A stretch of 23,220 bases of DNA from an uncultured Oscillospiraceae bacterium (GCA_910587465.1 CAJUMS010000044.1:1-23220), one strand, 5' to 3'; shown: positions 6,304-11,514, counted from the stretch's first letter. The notes: generated by a model not told the origin, from the letters alone. A program made the numbers and translations.

Positions 6304-6408
6304 GATCCTAGCTGCTCGAAACCCCCAATTTAGCTTTGTTAAGCCGTTGTTTGATTTTTTGTGAGGCTTGTTCACGAGAAAAAAACGGTGTTTTTTCGGC
6401 TTTTTTTA

Positions 6409-6492
6409 GACCAAAAACAGGCGTTTTTTGACCGAAAAAGGCTCATTTTTGACCAAAAAAGATGCTTTTTTAACTAAAAATGGCACATTTTA
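6409..6492. repeat. Four 21-bp units with alternating A- and T-tracts
   Basis: Units start at 6409, 6430, 6451 and 6472. Each is GACC (AACT in the last), A5-6, a short GC-containing stretch, then T4-6. A spacing of 21 bp is two helical turns, and A- and T-tracts alternate about every 10 bp, as in intrinsically bent DNA. A short open frame reads through it as a 7-residue repeat but has no ribosome binding site. Confidence 0.7.
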
Positions 6493-6574
6493 CAGTGTTT
6501 TAGCAGCGTTTTTGAAGATTTTTAGAGCTATTTCAAAGGTTTTTCGTTCGTTTTGTTATTCATTTTGTGAGAAA

Positions 6575-6606
6575 AAGCCGCTCGAATGTGTCAAATCGAA
6601 CGGCTT
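6575..6606 (-). terminator. Terminator of the toxin-antitoxin operon
   Basis: AAGCCGCTCGA/TCGAACGGCTT stem with a TTTTTC tail on the minus strand, 12 bp past the last gene of the operon. One arm contains the octamer. Confidence 0.75.
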
Positions 6607-6617
6607 ATGGGATTATG

Positions 6618-6758
6618 CTATTCAATACCCAATTCTTTCTTTAAAGCCTTAACAAGTACTTCGGAAAGGTCAATCCCTAATTTATCAGCTTTAACTGCAA
6701 TCCAATACGGCAACTTAACCTCAACGGTTACAAATTCTTCATTCTTCACTTCTGTCAT
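6618..6758 (-). CDS. Small ribbon-helix-helix-like protein (46 aa)
   Basis: Starts at the ATG at 6758 after GGTGG; the longer frame (to 6821) would overlap the upstream antitoxin gene. The product has a short strand (FVTVEVKLP) then helices (IAVKADKLGI and LSEVLVKALKKELG), the layout of CopG/CcdA-type ribbon-helix-helix proteins, which dimerise on DNA. It is third in the operon, 13 bp after the XRE antitoxin gene, and may add a second DNA-binding layer or be the remainder of another antitoxin. The assignment rests on pattern only. Confidence 0.6.
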   Translation of the reverse strand: MTEVKNEEFVTVEVKLPYWIAVKADKLGIDLSEVLVKALKKELGIE

Positions 6759-6771
6759 AGAACCACCATAA

Positions 6772-7080
6772 TCACTTAGCACCATTCTGCTCAAGCGGCA
6801 CAACTGCGAGAGTCTTACCAAGAGAATTCAGCACCTTCAAAACCGTGTCAAGTTGTGGACTTGTAATGCCACGCTCCATTCTGGCGATAACGGGCTGTTT
6901 TACGCCGCTCATCTCCTCAAGCTTCTTTTGACTTATGCCGCGCTCATTCCGTGCCTTGATAAGTTCCCCAATAAGAGCAACACGAAGATCACTAGCGGCA
7001 ATCTCTTCTGGAGTGAAAAGCTCCTTTTCTACTTCTTCCCAGCTCTGACCGATAGCGGGATTGTTTTCAAAATCAATCAT
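6772..7080 (-). CDS. HigA-like XRE antitoxin
   Basis: 102 aa. The N-terminal ~35 residues (NPAIGQSWEEVEKELFTPEE) precede a helix-turn-helix of about 45-100 (GISQKKLEEMSGVKQPVIAR, MERG, LDTVLKVLNSLGKTLAVVP). Antitoxins of this type bind the partner toxin and repress the operon. I start it at ATG 7080, with GAGGTG 7 bp upstream; a GTG at 7089 is inside that site. It overlaps the toxin stop by 8 bp (ATGATTGA), the toxin-first order usual for HigBA. Confidence 0.85.
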   Translation of the reverse strand: MIDFENNPAIGQSWEEVEKELFTPEEIAASDLRVALIGELIKARNERGISQKKLEEMSGVKQPVIARMERGITSPQLDTVLKVLNSLGKTLAVVPLEQNGAK

Positions 7081-7444
7081 ACTTAACACCTCTTTTCAAA
7101 AGATCGTCGTATTCACGTTTTGCCTTTTCAATTTCGCGAGAGGGAGTTTTCTGTGTTTGCTTCATAAATTGATGAAGCAGAACAAAACCGCCGTCCTTCT
7201 GCCAAGCAACAAATAAAATTCTGTCGCGTAATGGACGAAGTTCCCATATATCACCGTCCAAATGCTTTATATAAGGCTCTCCCAATTGCAAGCCGTATAT
7301 ACTTAATGCTTTTACATAATCTCGTATTTTACCAAGCTTTATTCGACTGTCCTTGTCGTTCTGACGCGCCAATTCAAGCAAATATTCTACTAGAGGTTGA
7401 TTTCCGTTATTGTCCTTGTAGAAATGTATCTTGTACAATATCAT
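7073..7444 (-). CDS. HigB/RelE-like toxin (Gp49 family)
   Basis: 123 aa, with the family core ELRPLRDRILFVAWQKDGGF, then LLHQFMKQTQKTP and a C-terminal helix EIEKAKREYDDLLKRG. In this family the toxin is a ribosome-dependent mRNA interferase; basic residues and the HxFxKKTQKTP-type motif are present, so it looks intact. The ATG at 7444 is only 2 nt from GGGGG; a TTG two codons on has better spacing and gives a MYKIHFYKD start, so the true start is uncertain. A perfect promoter lies just upstream. Confidence 0.85.
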   Translation of the reverse strand: MILYKIHFYKDNNGNQPLVEYLLELARQNDKDSRIKLGKIRDYVKALSIYGLQLGEPYIKHLDGDIWELRPLRDRILFVAWQKDGGFVLLHQFMKQTQKTPSREIEKAKREYDDLLKRGVKYD

Positions 7445-7459
7445 TCCCCCTTTATCTAT

Positions 7460-7488
7460 ATTATACTCAAAAGTTATTGATTTGTCAA
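7460..7488 (-). promoter_or_regulatory. Consensus promoter of the toxin-antitoxin operon
   Basis: Minus-strand TTGACA (7483-7488), 17-bp spacer, TATAAT (7460-7465): both hexamers perfect. Confidence 0.85.
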
Positions 7489-7525
7489 GTACTTTTAAGT
7501 TATTTTTGTATGTTTTAGAAAATTA

Positions 7526-7553
7526 TAGCCGCTCCCGAGTGCGAGAGCGGCTA
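7526..7553 (-). terminator. Hairpin made of two inverted octamers
   Basis: AGCCGCTC (7527-7534) and GAGCGGCT (7545-7552) form an 8-10 bp stem directly after the XRE gene at 7557, followed by ATAATTTTC on the minus strand. Confidence 0.6.
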
Positions 7554-7556
7554 GTG

Positions 7557-7784
7557 TTATTCTTGGTTGTCCTCTGGTGTATCCTCGACGTATTCCATCA
7601 GATCGCCCGGCTGGCACTCCAGAATGTGGCACAGTTTTGCAATAGAACGGTGGTCTAACCCTCCAGTACCGTTTTTTATTGCTGTTAGCGTTCCTTGACC
7701 GATAATATTTTCTTTCCTTATGCGATATGAAGTATAGCCCTTTTCGGTCAATAGCGCAAGTAGTTTGTCATACTTAATCGGCAT
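7557..7784 (-). CDS. Small XRE-family regulator (75 aa)
   Basis: GAGGGTGATATAATG sets the start at 7784. The 75 aa are almost entirely a Cro/cI helix-turn-helix (YDKLLALLTEKGYTSYRIRK, IIGQGTLTAIKNG, SIAKLCHILECQPGDLMEYV), similar to YozG-type regulators in Firmicutes. It is divergent from the 7949-9414 gene group, and repeated operator-like sites lie between them, so it probably represses that group and itself. Confidence 0.85.
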   Translation of the reverse strand: MPIKYDKLLALLTEKGYTSYRIRKENIIGQGTLTAIKNGTGGLDHRSIAKLCHILECQPGDLMEYVEDTPEDNQE

Positions 7785-7813
7785 TATATCACCCTCTTTC
7801 ACACTTCCTATTA

Positions 7814-7909
7814 TATCACAGTTTTAGCACTATTTCAAGTGATAAAATTAACAATATATATCACGGAAGTTTGTGCATATTGTCTATTGAATATCACGGA
7901 CTTTTGTGC
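7814..7909. promoter_or_regulatory. Repeated operator-like sites between divergent genes
   Basis: TATCACGGAAGTTTGTGC (7859-7876) and TATCACGGACTTTTGTGC (7892-7909) are direct repeats 33 bp apart, about three helical turns. A weaker relative, TATCACAGTTTTAGCAC, starts at 7814. The 7892 copy fills the spacer of the rightward promoter, so binding would block transcription. Confidence 0.6.
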
Positions 7910-7915
7910 TATAAT
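7887..7915 (+). promoter_or_regulatory. Rightward promoter for the 7949-9414 group
   Basis: TTGAAT (7887-7892), 17-bp spacer, TATAAT (7910-7915), 34 bp ahead of the first small gene. Confidence 0.75.
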
Positions 7916-7948
7916 ATAAACAGAGCAAAGGAAAGCGAGGTGAGGAAA

Positions 7949-8050
7949 ATGCCACCGTTCCCGAACGAATACGACCCCGACAACACGGACGCAAAGGAGC
8001 TGACCGAATACGCGGCGCAGCTCCTCGACGAAATCAACGAAAGGAAGTAA
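7949..8050 (+). CDS. Tiny acidic protein (33 aa)
   Basis: ATG at 7949 follows GAGGTGAGGAAA, a good ribosome binding site, and the frame ends at TAA 8048-8050, five bases before the HIRAN gene. The product (MPPFPNEYDPDN at its start, ending LLDEINERK) is acidic with one likely helix. Promoter, spacing and GC-rich codon use like its neighbour support a real gene. Function unknown. Confidence 0.65.
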   Translation: MPPFPNEYDPDNTDAKELTEYAAQLLDEINERK

Positions 8051-8055
8051 GCACT

Positions 8056-8478
8056 ATGAACATCAAGTCAAAGGTTATGACGATAGCGAACGCGCTCGTC
8101 AAGCAGGGAGTAAGCCGCTCGGCGGCTATGGTTCGCGCGTGGATCACCGTTAAGCTCCGCAGAATGGAAGTGCGGGCGGTAGGTGTAACGCACGGCAACC
8201 GTCAGAAGCTGCTGGAGCGGCTGACGCGGTACAGCGCCGAAGATATCACCGTAACGCTCCGGCGCGAGAAGAACAACACACACGATCACAATGCTATTCA
8301 GATCGTGGCGGGGGTACGTTCCAAAGGCTCGGCGGTTATCGGCTACATCAACCGCGAATTGGCAGCCGCTCTCGCTCCGCTGCTCGATAAAGGCGCAACG
8401 ATTGCAAGCCGCTTCAATGTCGTTGTCGGCGGCGAGCGCGGTTACAATTACGGCTTAGCATTGGAAATCACGGTATAA
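8056..8478 (+). CDS. Stand-alone HIRAN-domain protein
   Basis: 140 aa. Residues about 38-115 match the HIRAN domain: AVGVTHGNRQKLLERL, VTLRREKNNTHDHNAIQI, GYINRELAAALAPLLDKG. In eukaryotic Rad5/HLTF this domain binds DNA 3' ends; bacterial stand-alone versions are predicted to bind ssDNA or damaged ends. The first ~33 residues (VMTIANALVKQGVSRSAAM, then VRAWITVK) match a short helical motif often found at the start of phage-encoded small proteins. No nuclease or helicase domain is attached. On a rolling-circle element it may act on ssDNA ends, which is inference. Confidence 0.8.
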   Translation: MNIKSKVMTIANALVKQGVSRSAAMVRAWITVKLRRMEVRAVGVTHGNRQKLLERLTRYSAEDITVTLRREKNNTHDHNAIQIVAGVRSKGSAVIGYINRELAAALAPLLDKGATIASRFNVVVGGERGYNYGLALEITV

Positions 8479-8483
8479 AGAAA

Positions 8484-8570
8484 GCCCTTGCAACAGCGAA
8501 TTGCAAAGGCTCTCGGCGAAGATGTGGCAAACCACACTCCCAGCAAGTACAGTTTACCACATTTCGCCGA
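8484..8570 (+). other. Two intergenic hairpins
   Basis: GCCCTTGCAA/TTGCAAAGGC (8484-8510), then a ~19-bp stem with one bulge and one mismatch, TCGGCGAA.../...TTCGCCGA (8513-8570). No T-tract follows, so they are more likely processing or control structures between the HIRAN gene and the 8601 gene than a terminator. The first shares the TTGCAA palindrome found at 5275-5294 and 9459-9478. Confidence 0.55.
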
Positions 8571-8600
8571 ATTTGTCAAGACAGAAAGGAAAATAATTGT

Positions 8601-8993
8601 ATGAATTTTGAATTTGACCTTGAAAGCGCGGTAAACGTGCTTGATACAGCAAGCGATCTTTTGCTGATATATACGGATTTCTACGAAGCCGAATGTCCGA
8701 CCGAAGAAAAAATCAAAGACATTTCACCAATGGACGCGCTTGCTTTTACCAGTAGCTATGCAGAACGTTCCCGGACATACTTCTGCTTGATTGATAATGC
8801 TCGCGATAAGATACGCACACTTATAACACAGATGAATGAGGCTATAAACGCTTACCTCATTATCCAAAACAACAGCTTATCCGAAAGCAACGCAGCATAC
8901 AACGAGACTATGGAAAAATACAAGCACCTTGACGAGGATACACAAAGGTTTATTCTTGATATGGTTGAGCGGCTTGGTAAGACAGAGGGGTAA
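8601..8993 (+). CDS. Hypothetical acidic helical protein (130 aa)
   Basis: ATG at 8601, after AGAAAGGAAAATAATTGT. The 130-aa product is acidic and predicted largely helical, with no membrane segment and no recognised domain. Its last ~25 residues (HLDEDTQRFILDMVERLGK) closely resemble the end of the next protein, suggesting a shared docking or dimer motif. It lies 2 bp ahead of the next ATG and must be co-translated with it. The octamer GAGCGGCT occurs in frame as E-R-L near its end. Confidence 0.75.
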   Translation: MNFEFDLESAVNVLDTASDLLLIYTDFYEAECPTEEKIKDISPMDALAFTSSYAERSRTYFCLIDNARDKIRTLITQMNEAINAYLIIQNNSLSESNAAYNETMEKYKHLDEDTQRFILDMVERLGKTEG

Positions 8994-8994
8994 A

Positions 8995-9414
8995 ATGGAT
9001 ATCATTCAAAAAGTAATACACAGTATCAGGAACTCAATAGGCAAAATATTTACGTCTCATCACAAAACGCCCGTCAGAAGTATGTACAATGCTGGCAGCG
9101 CAGCGCCAACTAATGAATATGAACATCTCACTCCATTAGAGCAAAGCATTATGTCCGGGTTCGAGCAGCTTAACGAGGCTGAAAAGCTTGATATTTTAAT
9201 TTTCGCGGCTCAAATAGCAGCAAGTAATAAACAAAACACAAATGAAAAGGTAGGGAAACAAGGGAACAATGACAATAATCTACAAGAAGATATCTTGCAA
9301 TTCGCAATGATGTTTGAACAGCTTGATGATGAACATAAAAAGTTTATGCTTGATTTTTTAAGGGCATTAAACGAAGATGAACCCGGCACATGCACGGCGG
9401 AAATCATAGAATAG
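8995..9414 (+). CDS. Hypothetical acidic protein (139 aa)
   Basis: I start at ATG 8995, preceded by AGAGGGGTAAA and one base after the upstream stop; the longer frame from 8929 lies inside the upstream gene. N-terminal ~45 residues are basic and polar, then come an acidic helical part (LTPLEQSIMSGFEQLNEAEK), a Gln/Asn/Lys-rich linker, and a C-terminal motif QLDDEHKKFMLDFLRALNED matching the end of the previous protein. No known family. A terminator follows at 9431. Confidence 0.75.
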   Translation: MDIIQKVIHSIRNSIGKIFTSHHKTPVRSMYNAGSAAPTNEYEHLTPLEQSIMSGFEQLNEAEKLDILIFAAQIAASNKQNTNEKVGKQGNNDNNLQEDILQFAMMFEQLDDEHKKFMLDFLRALNEDEPGTCTAEIIE

Positions 9415-9430
9415 AGCAACATTGTTTATA

Positions 9431-9455
9431 AGAGCGGTGACAAACCGCTCTTTTC
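9431..9455 (+). terminator. Rho-independent terminator
   Basis: AGAGCGGT-GACAA-ACCGCTCT followed by TTTCG, 16 bp after the 8995 gene. Confidence 0.75.
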
Positions 9456-9472
9456 GTGTTTTGCAAGCGATT

Positions 9473-9640
9473 GCAAAAAAGGTACTGCGACGGATGGCGG
9501 GGTATGCGTGCGGGCTCGCTGACCCCAACTTGCGCGCAGTAACAGGGTGAAAAATGGGGGTATTAAACTAAACTCAAAAGCGAAAAGTCGCTTGACCGTT
9601 CCGTGGCTCTTACCAAAGCACGCGAGCGGCTGACAGCGTT
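9473..9640 (+). repeat. 168-bp structured block, copy B
   Basis: Second copy of 5551-5718 (offset 3922 bp, two mismatches). All three stems are preserved. It is preceded by TTTTGCAA-GCGA-TTGCAAAA (9459-9478), as copy A is preceded by a related TGCAAG...GCAAAA sequence. Confidence 0.75.
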
Positions 9641-9778
9641 CACATTGCGCTGCATGCGATTTTTGTTTTCGCTTACGGAAAAACACTATCCGCAAATATG
9701 GACGCGCTACGGCGCTCGTATCGTGCCGTATGCGATATGAGCAATACTCAAGTACAGATGTAGCCGCTCCGATCGCAC
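9589..9778. repeat. ~200-bp repeat R, copy 3
   Basis: Related to copies at 5667 and 5946 but about 10 bp shorter, with more changes in the middle. It keeps the inverted octamers at 9624 and 9762. Together with copy B it fills most of the gene-free stretch 9415-9930. Confidence 0.7.
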
Positions 9779-9806
9779 CGCTGATCTCCTATAATCTCCA
9801 GAGCAC

Positions 9807-9835
9807 TTGAAATTGTTACTACAACATGGTATAAT
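9807..9835 (+). promoter_or_regulatory. Promoter of the sigma-factor gene
   Basis: TTGAAA (9807-9812), 17-bp spacer, TATAAT (9830-9835), giving a leader of about 90 nt. Confidence 0.75.
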
Positions 9836-9844
9836 AAAGAAAAA

Positions 9845-9862
9845 GCCCCGCACGCGCGGAGC
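9845..9862 (-). terminator. Terminator-like hairpin facing left in the sigma-gene leader
   Basis: On the minus strand GCTCCGC-GCGT-GCGGGGC is followed by TTTTTC, a typical terminator. On the plus strand it forms a hairpin in the leader with no T-tract. No leftward gene enters from the right except antisense transcription of the sigma gene. Confidence 0.45.
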
Positions 9863-9930
9863 AAAACAAAATATTCCTCAATTCCATTATATCACTCAGT
9901 TCGTGCTTTGTCAACCATTCGGGGGTTACT

Positions 9931-10794
9931 ATGGATAATGAGGAACTTGTAACGGCAATTCGGAACGGCGCCGATCGCCAAAACAATATGGAGCAGCTGT
10001 ATTTGCAGAATAAGGGTATCATGTTAAAGACTGCTCGAAGATACGCGGCATTTGCCGACGTTGACGATCTAATGCAAGAGGCATACTTCGCGCTTGATAA
10101 TGCTGTGAATACGTATGATATTACGTGCAGTGCAAAATTCACGACACATCTTTCTTACCACTTGAAGGGTGCTTTTTTCCGCTTTGTCGGACAAAACACG
10201 GGCGTGCATATGTCCGTGCGGGATTTTGAGCGGCTTACCAAATACAAGCGCATTGCGGCGCATGGGCTTACTGACACGGAGATGTGCGCCGCTCTGAATA
10301 TCAGTCAACAGCAGCTGTATGTGCTGAGAAGAATGTACTCGGAGATCTCTTGTTTAAGCCTTGATGAGTGCTATGGCAATACGGACGATCAAGAAATGTG
10401 CTTGCAGGACATTATCCCGAGTGGTGAGAATGTCGAGGAAAACTGTATTGACAATATAGCCAAGCAGGGAGCCGCCCGGGAACTATGGTGCGAAGTGGAA
10501 TGTCTTGGCGGTAAGCATGCACAAATAATAAAGGCTCGTTACAAGTACCTGCATACTCGCAGCGTAGCCGCAGAGAATATCGGTGTAAGCTTCAACGAGG
10601 CGCGAGTACTCGAGAGAAAAGCGATCGCGGCATTGCGCAAGCGGCGGAAACTCCTTGAGCTGGCTGAAGTGTACGACTGTTTGAATTACCGCGGAACGGG
10701 GTTGACAGCGTTCAGATCACTGCAGATGTCCAATGTTGAGTATATCACGCTGAAAAAGCTCGAGGCCGAGGAGCGATTAAAAGACTTGGGGTGA
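9931..10794 (+). CDS. Sigma-70-family RNA polymerase sigma factor
   Basis: 287 aa. Region 2 is clear at about 22-90 (LYLQNKGIMLKTARRYAAF, DVDDLMQEAYFALDNAV, FTTHLSYHLKGAFFRFV). A region-3-like helical part (LTDTEMCAALNISQQQLYVL) and a region-4-like HTH near 200-245 (ARYKYLHTRSVAAENIGVS, ARVLERKAIAALRKRRKL) follow. The start ATG at 9931 lies 7 nt after GGGGG. It would redirect host RNA polymerase to particular promoters, perhaps the element's late or transfer functions. Similar factors occur on integrative elements and phages of gut Firmicutes. It is the last gene before the right attachment site. Target promoters are not evident. Confidence 0.85.
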   Translation: MDNEELVTAIRNGADRQNNMEQLYLQNKGIMLKTARRYAAFADVDDLMQEAYFALDNAVNTYDITCSAKFTTHLSYHLKGAFFRFVGQNTGVHMSVRDFERLTKYKRIAAHGLTDTEMCAALNISQQQLYVLRRMYSEISCLSLDECYGNTDDQEMCLQDIIPSGENVEENCIDNIAKQGAARELWCEVECLGGKHAQIIKARYKYLHTRSVAAENIGVSFNEARVLERKAIAALRKRRKLLELAEVYDCLNYRGTGLTAFRSLQMSNVEYITLKKLEAEERLKDLG

Positions 10795-10837
10795 GCGGCT
10801 TGCAATCGTGTCTTATCTTTCAATGTCGTTCAGTAGC

Positions 10838-10874
10838 TTTTTGTAACATTGTTGAACAAAAGTTGAACAAAATC
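10838..10874 (+). repeat. Right copy of probable integrase arm-site repeat
   Basis: TTTTTGTAAC then two GTTGAACAAA words, aligned with 923-960 in the same orientation, and about 90 bp from attR. Confidence 0.6.
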
Positions 10875-10915
10875 TCTTTTTCGCCTATTAAATTTTAGTA
10901 ATTCGAATACAAGAA

Positions 10916-10946
10916 AAGCCGCTCAACCCTATTGGTTAAGCGGCTT
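10916..10946. terminator. Hairpin between element and tRNA-Arg
   Basis: AAGCCGCTCAACC/GGTTAAGCGGCTT stem of about 13 bp with one mismatch, loop CTATT, followed by TTTTCTTG on the minus strand. It should end tRNA-Arg transcription. The left arm is an octamer copy, so the present terminator of the tRNA is element DNA. Confidence 0.7.
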
Positions 10947-10951
10947 CTGTG

Positions 10952-11028
10952 TGGCACGCCAGGAGGGATTCGAACCCCCGACCCTCTGGTTCGTAGCCAG
11001 ATACTCTATCCAGCTGAGCTACTGGCGC
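10952..11028 (-). tRNA. tRNA-Arg (anticodon ACG)
   Basis: A complete 77-nt cloverleaf: acceptor GCGCCAG/CTGGCGT, D-arm region AGCTCAGCTGGATAGAG, anticodon arm TCTGG-CTACGAA-CCAGA giving ACG, T-arm GGGGG-TTCGAAT-CCCTC, discriminator G and encoded CCA. Reads CGN arginine codons. Its 3' half contains the right attachment site, so the 3' end (10952-10964) was supplied by the element or an earlier recombination. Confidence 0.97.
10965..10997. repeat. attR: 33-bp direct repeat inside tRNA-Arg
   Basis: Identical to 788-820. It runs from the anticodon loop to the first three bases of the T-stem 3' strand. Confidence 0.85.
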
Positions 11029-11062
11029 ATACTGTTGCTAGGTATTCCCAACAACAATAATA

Positions 11063-11091
11063 ATTATAGCACTTTTTTAATGATTTGTCAA
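11063..11091 (-). promoter_or_regulatory. Consensus promoter of tRNA-Arg
   Basis: Minus-strand TTGACA (11086-11091), 17-bp spacer, TATAAT (11063-11068), 34 bp ahead of the tRNA 5' end. Confidence 0.85.
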
Positions 11092-11166
11092 GAGTTTTTT
11101 TAAAAAAAACCAAAAGCAAAACTTATTTCACAAATTCATAAAATTTGCGCAATATCATTTCGAGCT

Positions 11167-11514
11167 CTATTCGTTTGGGAAAACGCCCTTGATTGTGTCG
11201 GGGAGGTCGTTCCATTGGATTTCCTCCCACTCCGTGACGCCGCGCATTGGCAGTATCTCCAACTTTAGGAGAGCTCCTTCTCGTAGTTGACGGGATGTCA
11301 TAAACTCGACTGTTTTCTTTTTGCCGCTTCTGCTGACGGCGGGAAGAGAGTAGGAATATTTCATGTCATGATCGTCAACGTTTCTGACATTTGAGTTGTC
11401 AATGCGTGTGTAGAAGCTGTTATCTCCGACACCCACACCTACAAACACAACAACTGCCCAAGCTACCGTAAGCAGAACAAATACGGTTCCTGTAATAATG
11501 ATTGCTTTTTTCAT
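11167..11514 (-). CDS. YxeA-family membrane-anchored protein
   Basis: 115 aa. Residues about 4-28 form a single hydrophobic anchor or uncleaved signal (AIIITGTVFVLLTVAWAVVVF). The extracytoplasmic rest has the YxeA/DUF1093 pattern: FYTRID, a Y-S-Y-xLPAVSRSGKKKTVEF strand, LREGALLKLEILP and a KGVF end. The start has AGGGTGAAATTATG. In Bacillus subtilis yxeA follows a Bce-type transporter (yxdLM); here it is likewise the last gene downstream of a BceAB pair, so it probably belongs to the same envelope response. Molecular role unknown. Confidence 0.75.
   Translation of the reverse strand: MKKAIIITGTVFVLLTVAWAVVVFVGVGVGDNSFYTRIDNSNVRNVDDHDMKYSYSLPAVSRSGKKKTVEFMTSRQLREGALLKLEILPMRGVTEWEEIQWNDLPDTIKGVFPNE

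Larger units (their letters stand above)
788..10997. mobile_element. Integrated element (IME or cryptic rolling-circle element) in tRNA-Arg
   Basis: Bounded by 33-bp direct repeats in tRNA sequence. Cargo in order: tyrosine integrase, XRE repressor, small proteins, excisionase-like protein, HUH Rep, structured noncoding region, toxin-antitoxin operon, XRE regulator, HIRAN protein, two unknowns, sigma factor. There are no structural phage genes, terminase, VirB4-like ATPase or coupling protein. The HUH Rep suggests rolling-circle replication of the excised circle and possibly mobilization by a helper. The octamer GAGCGGCT (either strand) occurs at least 27 times within it and is almost absent outside, which supports a foreign origin. 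Whether it is an IME, an integrated plasmid or a satellite cannot be settled from the sequence alone. Confidence 0.85.

Noticed and set aside
6428..6652. 74-aa frame with a 7-residue repeat
   Set aside because: No start signal; better explained by the 21-bp A/T-tract array, and it runs through the toxin-antitoxin terminator.
9426..9695. Minus-strand 89-aa frame in the structured block
   Set aside because: Lies over the repeated noncoding block and a plus-strand terminator; no start signal, and the matching frame is not kept in copy A.
5551..9778. CRISPR array
   Set aside because: The repeats are ~170-200 bp and few, with no regular short-repeat/spacer pattern and no cas genes.
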